From Atribacteria bacterium SCGC AAA255-N14 (lineage in GTDB: Bacteria > Atribacterota > JS1 > SB-45 > 34-128), in the NCBI GenBank assembly GCA_000405345.1, contig ASPC01000083.1:1-5197 (forward strand): a stretch of DNA of 5,197 nt, in the 5' to 3' direction. Below the pieces are notes generated by a model. That model made no database searches, was not told the DNA's origin, and worked only from the letters and a program-made list of their open reading frames with translations. Of the stretch, positions 1 through 5,197 are shown one piece after another (within the stretch, counting starts at the first letter, position 1; every line of letters starts with the position of its first letter). Both the position numbers and the translations under genes were made by a program.

Positions 1-1
1 C

Positions 2-169
2 AGACAAAGAATTGTTTTAGAGGGAGATGTTCCAAGCCCGTTTAACCCTCCTAAGGGTTGCCGTTTTCATCCGAGATGTAAATACGCTATACCAATTTGC
101 AGTCAGGAAGAGCCTGAATTAATCGATATAAATGGCGGACATTATGTAGCCTGTCATTTGAGAAAATAG
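2..169 (+). CDS. Oligopeptide/dipeptide ABC transporter ATP-binding protein, C-terminal tail (partial, 5' end outside window)
   Basis: An open frame enters from the left edge and ends at TAG 167-169, giving about 55 residues. It contains [19 protein letters not shown], then a Cys in AIPIC, and ends with HYVACHLRK. This matches the C-terminal oligopeptide/dipeptide transporter domain of OppD/OppF/DppD/DppF ATPases: a conserved G-x-x-PSP-x-N-PP-x-GC-x-FH-x-RC block, followed by a Cys and a final H-x-x-AC-H. The protein would energise an Opp/Dpp-type importer at the inner face of the cytoplasmic membrane. The Walker motifs lie upstream, outside the window, so OppF versus OppD is not decided; an OppF/DppF-like protein is my preference because it is often the last ATPase gene. 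I see no terminator hairpin after the stop. The binding-protein gene at 1307 has the same orientation and may belong to the same transporter, now separated from it by an IS remnant. Confidence 0.9.
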   Translation, partial: RQRIVLEGDVPSPFNPPKGCRFHPRCKYAIPICSQEEPELIDINGGHYVACHLRK

Positions 170-838
170 TAGGTATCTATGAGTATGACCGTAGGTTTTT
201 ATTATCATTACCGGGTGCATAAATATAGTGTAGCAGTTCACATAAATGCTAACTGGTAGACCATATTCTAAAGTGGTCTGTCTTTTAACCTCGAAATAAC
301 CGTTTAAACATTCATTTGGAGAGAAGTAAAGACCGGTTATATTTCCCCTGGCATCATCTATCGCCCCATGTAAAGAACATTTTATACCGGGTAGCCATTC
401 ATAAGGAGAGGCATCCATCTGTAATAAAAGTCCTTCTTGAGGCTTACGTTCTCTAGTACGGTGAGGTTTAGGCGGCCTGTGTTTTCTGGGGCTTTTAATA
501 CCTTTGGCTTTAAGGATCCTGGATACAGAAGATTGACTAATGGTAATCCCTTCCTGTTCCCTCAAAAGTTCTGCAAGATGGGTATAGTTTACCCCTCTAT
601 ATTTATTTCTAGCAAGAAAAACAATTTCCTCTCTTCTTTTACCAGGGATAGTATGCTTAGGTTTACGGCCTCTATTTTTGTGGATAACAAACACCTCGCC
701 ATCTTTTTTAACACCTGCCTTTAGACGTTTTATCTGGCGTTCGCTAAGGTTTAAAACTTCTGCAGCATCCCTGCTGGTCATCTTATCCTCAATTAGGGAT
801 TTGATGACATGTACTCTTACTAATTCTTTTTTAGTCAT
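119..838 (-). pseudogene. Truncated ISNCY/IS1202-type transposase (3' end lost)
   Basis: The reading frame starts at ATG 838-836 and encodes 239 aa. Residues 1-45 form a helix-turn-helix (SRDAAEVLNLSERQIKRLK), followed by HKNRGRKPKH, a second winged-helix-like part around 70-115, and the start of an RNase H-fold integrase core (LLLQMDASPYEW, 138-149; HGAIDDARGNITGLYF, 157-172; YGLPVSIYV, 192-200). This order is typical of ISNCY (IS1202-group) transposases, which are usually clearly longer than 400 aa. The first catalytic Asp is probably D141. The second, expected in the IYxDRxxIF block, reads IYVNCYTIF, so N201 replaces Asp. The third acidic residue and the rest of the protein are missing. 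Family resemblance stops near residue 207 (about position 215). The remaining codons run antisense into the transporter gene tail and are probably not native. It is inactive as a transposase. Family name is from recall, not a search. Confidence 0.85.
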
Positions 839-878
839 TAGATATCTTAACTTTTACATAATGACATTTTCCCAGATT
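215..878 (-). mobile_element. Remnant of an ISNCY/IS1202-type insertion sequence
   Basis: The element comprises the 5' part of the transposase gene plus its upstream end. Read on the minus strand, a candidate terminal sequence begins AATCTGGGAAAATGTCATT at about 878 and lies some 40 bases before the transposase ATG. The opposite end, with the 3' part of the transposase gene and the second terminal repeat, is missing, and the element abuts the 3' end of the transporter ATPase gene. The terminal sequence resembles the block at 1149-1189 inside the 95-bp repeat (shared AATCTGGG, then GTC, ATT and AAGATAT in the same order), so both may be ends of related elements. The exact borders are inferred, and no target-site duplication can be shown. 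Confidence 0.6.
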
Positions 879-1094
879 AATAATAAAAAATAAATTCTTT
901 AATGCCTCACATAAAAATGTACTTGAAAGCAAACAAATTCTTTACAAATTTAAAACAATATGATAAAGTATTAAACAGGTAAGAGGTCATACCACTGTAT
1001 AATACACCACATTTCAAAATTATTATCCTATAGGTAATGTTAAAATGAGTTTTAAAACAATAAAAAAGGAATCTACTTTAGAAGTAATTGTCCA

Positions 1095-1189
1095 AACAAA
1101 TTACGGTTATTTCAAAATAGAAGTAAATATTTTAAATATACTTTATTAAATCTGGGTCTGTCCATTTTTAGATAAGACAAAGATATAAT
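1095..1189 (+). repeat. 95-bp perfect direct repeat, copy 1
   Basis: Identical base for base to 5103-5197, in the same orientation. It begins AACAAATTACGG and ends at TATAAT (1184-1189). The right border is unknown because copy 2 is cut by the window edge, so the true repeat may be longer and include the ribosome-binding site at 1197-1207. Weaker similarity extends to the left: AGAAGTA occurs at 1080-1086 and at 5089-5095. The inner block from 1149 (AATCTGGGTCTGTCCATT) resembles the outer end of the IS remnant at 858-878 in inverted orientation. It may be an IS end, a solo relic, or a duplicated leader of a transporter gene. Confidence 0.95.
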
Positions 1190-1196
1190 TTTTGGG

Positions 1197-1218
1197 GAGG
1201 GAGGTGGTAATTATGTGA
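1197..1218 (+). promoter_or_regulatory. Strong ribosome-binding site followed directly by ATG-TGA
   Basis: GGGAGGGAGGTGG is an unusually complete Shine-Dalgarno sequence. It is followed by TAATT and ATG at 1213-1215, but the next codon is TGA (1216-1218). This is either the start of a gene whose body was deleted (for example the transposase of the IS whose end may be at 1149), or a start-stop element. It lies 89 bases upstream of the binding-protein start and is not that gene's own site. The sequence is certain; the role is inferred. Confidence 0.5.
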
Positions 1219-1306
1219 ATAAGTAAGTAAGATATGATTTTTAACAAAGTGAAGCGCAAAAATTGAGAAAATAATTTAAAAAAAATCTAAAAAAAGGAGA
1301 TTCATT

Positions 1307-2888
1307 ATGAAAAGTAAGTTACTTGTGTTTAGTCTTGTAATAGTTATGTGTGTTGTTTTTTCATTAAGTGTTTTTGCAAATAATAAGGTTGTAAGGATAC
1401 CTATGGGTCTCGATCCAAAAACAGTTGATCCAACATTAGTTTTTTGTACTACAAGCGCAAGTGTAGTTGATGCATTATTTTTACCTCTTATTAGGTTCGA
1501 TTTTAATACATTGGAGGCTGTACCTTGTCTGGCGACTTCCTGGGAGGTATCGGATGATAATCTTGTCTGGACTTTTCATCTTAGAAAAGATGTAAAATGG
1601 ACCGATGGTAAGCCTGTTACTGCACATGATATAGAATATGGAGCTAAACGAATTATTGATCCGGCTACTGCTTCACCAAATGCTAGTTTTTTTTACATAA
1701 TTAAAAATGCAAAAAAAGGTTAATACTGGTGAATCTGACGATCTTTCTTCTGTTGGTATTAAAGCAGTTGATGATTATACAATCCAATATACCGTGGAAT
1801 ACCCTGCCGCATACTTTCTTTCTCTAATTGCACATGTTACTACTGCTGTCCCTAGTTGGACTATAGAGAAATATGGTGATAGATGGACCGAGCCTGAGAA
1901 TATTGTTACGAATGGCGCTTATAAATTAAAGAGTTGGGCTCATTTTAACGAAATAGTTCTGGTAAAAAATGAGGATTATTTTGATGCTGATAAAGTGCAG
2001 ATTGAAGAAGCTCGATTCATTTATGTAGTGGATCAATCTACTGCCTTGTCTATGTATGTAACAGGTGATTTGGACACTGTTGAAGTTCCAGGCGTTGATA
2101 TAGAAAGGATAAAAAGTGATCCTATATTAAGCAAAGAATACCATAATGGTCCTCTCGCAATTCTGGCTACCGTTCAAATTAATTCTGAGTATCCACCTAT
2201 GGATAATCCGTTAGTAAGAAAGGCTTTTGCTGCAGCAATTGATAAAGAAACCTTTGTAAAATACGTACTTAAAGGTGGACAACTACCAGCATATACTGTT
2301 GTACCTCCTGGATGTTTTGGTCGTGTAGAGGAAGGTATAGGGATTCCATTTGATCCCGAAGCTGCTAAAAAATATCTGGCTGATGCCGGTTACCCAGGAG
2401 GGAAAGGGCTTCCAGAGGTTGCATATGCGTTTGGTTCAAGTGATGTTGGCCGTATGATGGCTCAGGCCTTACAAAAGATGTGGAAAGATAACCTAGGTGT
2501 AAATGTAAAATTGAAGGCCATGGAAGAAAGAGTATACTGGTCATCGGTATGTGAAGGAGCACACCAGTTTTGGAGGATGGGGAATGGCGCAGATTTTCCT
2601 GATGCACATGCCTTCCTATATACGATATTCCATTCCGAATATGGTGAAAGAAATCTTCGATGGAAAAATAATGAATATAGTAAGTTAGTTGAAGAAGCAG
2701 CAGTTGAGCCAGACCCGGAAAAAAGGAAGGCTCTCTATAGACGAGCAGAAGAAATTATAGTTGAAGAAGATTGTGCCTTGATTCCGCATTATTACTATGC
2801 ATATAATATTTTAGCTAAGCCTTACCTTAGTCGTACTTTCCCTCCGGATGCGATCTTTCTGATAGAGAACTGGAAAATAGAGAAATAA
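1307..2888 (+). pseudogene. Family 5 (OppA/DppA-like) ABC transporter substrate-binding protein, frameshifted
   Basis: Start ATG 1307 is preceded by AAGGAGA at 1294-1300. Residues 1-24 are a type I signal peptide with cleavage after VFA (A24); no Cys follows and the internal C15 is not in a lipobox, so the product would be exported to a periplasm rather than lipidated. SBP_bac_5 features follow: LATSWEVSDDNLVWTFHLR, VKWTDGKPVTAHDIEY, NGAYKLKSW, VRKAFAAAIDKE and, near the end, NGADFPDAHAFL. The frame closes at TAA 1721-1723, just after an A7 run. The matching continuation (VNTGESDDLSSVG...) is in the +1 frame to TAA 2886-2888, and its ATG at 1707 has no ribosome-binding site. Removing one A restores 526 aa, a normal family length. 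Members bind peptides, and others bind oligosaccharides or other solutes; the ligand is unknown. It may serve the transporter whose ATPase tail lies at 2-169. Apart from the single indel it looks intact, so sequencing error or very recent mutation is possible. Confidence 0.88.
1711..1717 (+). other. A7 homopolymer at the frameshift point
   Basis: Seven consecutive A residues follow GC and precede GG. In the upstream frame they read GCA-AAA-AAA-GGT-TAA, giving AKKG and a stop. With one A fewer they read GCA-AAA-AAG-GTT-AAT, giving AKKVN and continuing the family sequence. The shift needed is +1 (equivalent to -2), so a classical -1 ribosomal slip on A-AAA-AAA would not restore the frame. Loss of one A, or gain of two, by polymerase slippage would restore it. 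Confidence 0.85.
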
Positions 2889-2941
2889 GCTTGAAAAAAA
2901 TTATTTTATTTTGAGAGGACGCATATTAGAAAATGATTAAG

Positions 2942-2986
2942 AAAGTATAGAACTTAAGGTATATATTTCCTTAAGTTCTATACTTT
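2942..2986 (+). terminator. 18-bp perfect hairpin, probable transcription terminator
   Basis: AAAGTATAGAACTTAAGG (2942-2959) pairs perfectly with 2969-2986 around the 9-base loop TATATATTT. It begins 54 bases after the binding-protein stop and 88 bases before the next start. The stem is AT-rich and its outer end supplies A and T runs of three, so it could act in either direction, but the U-tract is weak. An mRNA 3'-end stabiliser is the alternative. Confidence 0.6.
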
Positions 2987-3074
2987 AGCAATTATTTATC
3001 TTAGAAGATAGTAAATTAAGAAAAGATATTTTACATAACTTAGAAAAATAGAACCAAGGACAGAGGGAAAATAA

Positions 3075-3254
3075 ATGATAAAAAATAAAAGCACAAATCT
3101 GCTCTGGTTATTTTGTGATCAGCTACGATATCATGCACTATCTTGCAATGAGGATCCAAATATAAAAACTAAAAATATTGACCGTTTAGCTGGTGAAGGT
3201 GTAAGGTTTACCAATGCAATTAGCCAATATCCGAATGGGGGGAAGAAAAAATGA
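3075..3254 (+). pseudogene. N-terminal stub of a sulfatase (59 codons, rest deleted)
   Basis: ATG 3075 has a ribosome-binding site (AGAGGG, 3062-3067). The translation has NLLWLFCDQLRYHALSCNED at residues 8-27, then NIKTKNIDRLAGEGVRFTNA and ISQYP. This is the N-terminal strand and helix of a type I sulfatase / alkaline phosphatase superfamily enzyme, with metal-ligand D15 followed by Q16. In the family, the Cys-x-Pro-x-Arg motif should follow within a few residues after ISQYP. Instead the frame reads NGGKKK and stops at TGA 3252-3254, so the active-site Cys, the other metal ligands and over 400 residues are absent. It is not a frameshift: the missing part is nowhere in the window. The stop overlaps the ATG of the next sulfatase (ATGA, 3251-3254). 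The sequence differs from the N-terminus of that neighbour, so it is a remnant of a distinct paralogue. It may still be translated and couple ribosomes into the next gene. Confidence 0.82.
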
Positions 3255-4723
3255 AAAAACTAAATATAGTTTATATTTTGGCCGATGATTTGGGTTATGG
3301 TGATTTAAAGTGTTATAATAATTCATCAAAAATACCTACATCTAATATTGATCAAATTGCTAAAGAAGGAATGCGTTTTACAGATGCACATTCTCCTTCT
3401 TCAGTGTGTACACCATCACGTTATGGAATTTTGACAGGAAGGTACTGTTGGCGAACAAGGTTAAAAAAAGGAGTATTTCAAGGATATAACTTACCATTAA
3501 TTAAAATAAGTCGATTAACATTGGCTGGGTTACTAAAAAAAGTAGGTTACGACACAGCCTGTATTGGAAAATGGCATCTCGGTTTAAAGTATAAGGCCAA
3601 ACCTAAGTATAATTTTGATTTTACAAATCCTCCTGGCTTTGATAAAGAGTTTGAAGAAAAAAATGATTTCTCCCAACCAGTTGAAGGAGGACCTACTGAT
3701 CTTGGATTTGATCGATTTTTTGGGACAGCGGCCTGTTCTACCTGTAATGCACCTTATGGTTTTATAAAAAATAAAGAGTTTATTAAAATACCATCTTTTT
3801 ATCATAACAACCCTGTTTATACAAGTAGGCCTGGCTTGATGGTTCCCGGCTGGGAGCATAAAAAAGCAGACACTACATTTTGCAAACAGGCAGTCAAATA
3901 TATCAAGGAACGACAAAATAAAACAAGGCCATTTTTCCTTTATCTAGCAACATCAGCTCCTCATGAACCATGTACAGAAGATGTGGTACCGGAATTTGCT
4001 CGTGGAAAAAGTGAAGCAGGTCCACGTGGAGATTTGGTGTGGCTAGTTGACTGGATTGTTGGTGAGATAGTAAAAACATTGAAAAACACAGGGCAGTATG
4101 ATAATACAATGTTTGTGATAACAAGTGATAACGGAGCCTTACCAGGAGACCGAATTCTTGGAGAAGATGGAGAAGATCATTATTTTACTTACGGTCATAA
4201 ATCATGTGGAAACTGGAGAGGATACAAAGCTCATATCTGGGAAGGTGGTCATAGGGAACCTTTTATTATTCGTTTTCCTGGTATTGTTAAACCCAATTCA
4301 GTCAGTAATGCTCTAGTTGGTTTACATGATTTTTACGCTACTTGTGCTGAACTTTTTAATTTCGAGCTTACAAATGATATTGCGGAAGATAGTTTTAGTT
4401 TTTTATATGTCTTAACGGGTAAAAAACCTCAGCAACCTGTTCGAAATCATATTGTTCATCATTCTCAAAAAGGTGTTTTTTCGATTCGAAAAGGTGAGTG
4501 GAAATTAATACTTGAAACCCTTGGTTCAGGGGGATGGCCCCCACCAAAAGGGGAGGGGCCAAAGCCCGGTAGCCCTGGCCAATTGTATAATATAAAAAGA
4601 GATCCTTACGAAAAAAATAATTTGTTTAATAAATACCCTAACATAGTAAAAGAATTAACTCAATTTCTTGAAAAATTAAAAGAGAGGGGCGAAAGTACAC
4701 CTTTAAGGGGAAATAATAATTAA
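3251..4723 (+). CDS. Cys-type sulfatase (arylsulfatase family), 490 aa, cytoplasmic
   Basis: A complete sulfatase that hydrolyses sulfate esters, substrate unknown. Start ATG 3251 has TGGGGGGA (3236-3243) upstream, and the protein begins directly with the first strand NIVYILADDLGYGD (metal ligands D12, D13). C53-T-P-S-R57 is the Cys-x-Pro-x-Arg signature; Cys53 must become formylglycine, in anaerobes usually through a radical SAM maturase (anSME), not seen here. Further family motifs are LTGR (61-64), GKWHLG (K107, H109), APHEP (H238), TSDNG (D293, N294) and K326 in GYKAHIWEGG. The C-terminal subdomain has GEWKLIL (415-421), a Gly/Pro-rich loop (425-443) and QLYNIKRDPYEKNNL (444-458). Length is normal and all core residues seem present. 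No signal peptide precedes the first strand, so the enzyme should be cytoplasmic, fitting a role after import by an Opp-like transporter. It overlaps the sulfatase stub by four bases (ATGA), which suggests translational coupling. No clear terminator follows. Confidence 0.95.
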   Translation: MKKLNIVYILADDLGYGDLKCYNNSSKIPTSNIDQIAKEGMRFTDAHSPSSVCTPSRYGILTGRYCWRTRLKKGVFQGYNLPLIKISRLTLAGLLKKVGYDTACIGKWHLGLKYKAKPKYNFDFTNPPGFDKEFEEKNDFSQPVEGGPTDLGFDRFFGTAACSTCNAPYGFIKNKEFIKIPSFYHNNPVYTSRPGLMVPGWEHKKADTTFCKQAVKYIKERQNKTRPFFLYLATSAPHEPCTEDVVPEFARGKSEAGPRGDLVWLVDWIVGEIVKTLKNTGQYDNTMFVITSDNGALPGDRILGEDGEDHYFTYGHKSCGNWRGYKAHIWEGGHREPFIIRFPGIVKPNSVSNALVGLHDFYATCAELFNFELTNDIAEDSFSFLYVLTGKKPQQPVRNHIVHHSQKGVFSIRKGEWKLILETLGSGGWPPPKGEGPKPGSPGQLYNIKRDPYEKNNLFNKYPNIVKELTQFLEKLKERGESTPLRGNNN

Positions 4724-4800
4724 TACAATTAATATAATAAAAAAATGCACCTTATTGAGTTTTAAGTTATTTTGAAAATTGTTTTGGATAATATTATTAG

Positions 4801-4825
4801 AGGGGGTTTTAAAATGGATATCTAG
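4801..4825 (+). promoter_or_regulatory. Orphan ribosome-binding site with three-codon frame
   Basis: AGGGGGT (4801-4807) is followed by TTTAAA and ATG at 4814-4816. The frame is ATG-GAT-ATC and then TAG (4823-4825), with a second TAG directly after. This looks like the start of a gene whose body has been lost. A chance match in AT-rich DNA is possible, but the G run stands out locally. Confidence 0.35.
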
Positions 4826-4989
4826 TAGGTATAAAAATTATTTTAAAGAAATTTATAATAGAGATGAAGGTAATGGGTATTAATTTGATATCTATCATTT
4901 CTTCCATGAAATATGTTGTTTTGCTGGAATTTTAATCAATCCTTGCGAGAGGTTAGTTGTACTTTTAGTTATAGAAAACGATAGAATGG

Positions 4990-5024
4990 TTATCTTTGAA
5001 GATTATATTTATATACAAAGATAA
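4990..5024 (+). other. Small inverted repeat
   Basis: TTATCTTTG (4990-4998) pairs with CAAAGATAA (5016-5024) across a 17-base AT-rich loop. It is a weak hairpin without a clear U-tract. It could be a weak terminator or a relic of an element end; its role is not established. Confidence 0.35.
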
Positions 5025-5102
5025 AATTTATGTAAAGAAAAAATAAATATGATTTTTGTTCGTTATAGTATGAATCAATACTGCCTTCAGAAGTATATTC
5101 AG

Positions 5103-5197
5103 AACAAATTACGGTTATTTCAAAATAGAAGTAAATATTTTAAATATACTTTATTAAATCTGGGTCTGTCCATTTTTAGATAAGACAAAGATATAAT
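5103..5197 (+). repeat. 95-bp perfect direct repeat, copy 2 (cut by window end)
   Basis: Identical to 1095-1189 in the same orientation and continuing to the last base of the window, so its real length is unknown. The two copies are 4008 bp apart and bracket the binding-protein and sulfatase genes. If this is an IS end, an element should follow to the right. If it is a duplicated leader, another binding-protein gene should follow. Confidence 0.95.

Larger units (their letters stand above)
839..1306. other. 468-bp gene-free stretch between the IS remnant and the binding-protein gene
   Basis: No gene is supported here. The stretch contains the IS end (to about 878), AT-rich DNA with only weak promoter-like matches, the first copy of the 95-bp repeat (1095-1189) and an orphan ribosome-binding site (1197-1218). 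One promoter-like match is TTTACA, 17 bases, TAAAGT around 940-970. A perfect TATAAT lies at 1184-1189, at the end of the known repeat, but has no good -35 at 16-18 bases. A 34-codon frame (1045-1149, MSFKTIKKE...) has no ribosome-binding site and no recognisable product. The binding-protein gene at 1307 must be transcribed from this stretch or by read-through. Confidence 0.6.
4724..5102. other. 379-bp AT-rich gene-free stretch downstream of the sulfatase
   Basis: No gene is supported. It contains an orphan ribosome-binding site with a three-codon frame (4801-4825), a small hairpin (4990-5024) and scattered short frames. The longest is an open run of 46 codons without a start (4884-5024, + strand, including INPCERLVVLLVIENDR), which could be a degraded gene piece but matches nothing I recognise. 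A 44-codon frame starts at ATG 5049 and ends at 5183 inside the repeat; it has no proper ribosome-binding site. The 8-base word GATATCTA occurs at 4817-4824 and 4887-4894. No convincing terminator is seen right after the sulfatase. Confidence 0.6.

Noticed and set aside
437..893. Plus-strand frames of 95 and 71 codons opposite the transposase
   Set aside because: They lie antisense to clear transposase domains, have no ribosome-binding site and show no family motif.
1045..1149. 34-codon frame MSFKTIKKE... running into repeat copy 1
   Set aside because: It has no ribosome-binding site, and in copy 2 the matching frame is closed by a stop shortly upstream and has no equivalent start.
1711..1717. 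Programmed -1 ribosomal frameshift at A-AAA-AAA
   Set aside because: A -1 slip leads to the wrong frame; a +1 (or -2) change is needed, and no downstream stimulatory hairpin was seen.
2365..2607. Minus-strand 80-codon frame inside the binding-protein gene
   Set aside because: The plus strand encodes conserved SBP_bac_5 sequence here, so the frame is a shadow.
3584..4316. Short frames on both strands inside the sulfatase gene
   Set aside because: All overlap conserved sulfatase sequence with catalytic motifs, and none has a credible start site.
4528..4580. GC-rich patch with a 7-bp stem (4535-4541 with 4555-4561) in an AT-rich gene
   Set aside because: It encodes the Gly/Pro-rich loop before QLYN that is common in sulfatases, so coding demand explains it.
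5049..5183. 44-codon frame starting MIFVRYSMNQ, extending into repeat copy 2
   Set aside because: It has only an A-rich upstream with no good Shine-Dalgarno. In copy 1 the same frame is open but lacks a start codon, so conservation reflects the repeat rather than a gene.
1..5197. CRISPR array, tRNA or rRNA gene, toxin-antitoxin or phage module
   Set aside because: No regularly spaced repeats, cloverleaf-like segments or recognisable defence or phage proteins were seen on either strand.

Overview
The window is AT-rich and looks like a worn accessory region of an anaerobic bacterium. I infer a diderm Firmicute such as Halanaerobiales, with low confidence. The grounds are the base composition, an ISNCY/IS1202-type transposase, strong purine-rich Shine-Dalgarno sites, and a substrate-binding protein whose signal peptide lacks a lipobox. 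Nothing here fixes the taxon.

Layout, left to right. (1) Positions 2-169 (+) are the C-terminal tail of an OppF/DppF-type ABC transporter ATPase. (2) About 215-838 (-) is a 3'-truncated, catalytically dead transposase gene of the ISNCY/IS1202 type, with a probable IS end at about 858-878. (3) 839-1306 holds no gene, but it contains the first copy of a 95-bp perfect direct repeat (1095-1189) and a strong ribosome-binding site that leads only to ATG-TGA. (4) 1307-2888 (+) is a family 5 (OppA/DppA-like) substrate-binding protein, split by a one-base excess in an A7 run at 1711-1717. (5) An 18-bp perfect hairpin (2942-2986) closes that unit. (6) 3075-3254 (+) is a 59-codon N-terminal stub of one sulfatase. 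It is cut just before its catalytic motif and overlaps by ATGA the start of (7), an intact 490-aa Cys-type sulfatase (3251-4723, +). (8) 4724-5197 holds no convincing gene. It has another ribosome-binding site with a three-codon frame, a small hairpin, and the second copy of the 95-bp repeat (5103-5197), which runs off the window edge.

How the pieces fit: an Opp-type importer, its binding protein and sulfatases in the same orientation suggest a locus for taking up and desulfating a sulfated compound. The intact sulfatase has no signal peptide, so it would act in the cytoplasm after import. This is inference from context; the substrate cannot be read from the sequence. The locus is decaying: a dead IS, a frameshifted binding protein, a sulfatase deletion scar and orphan translation starts. 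The 95-bp repeat brackets the binding-protein/sulfatase segment and is the most informative feature to follow beyond the window. I did not find a clearly new biological system.
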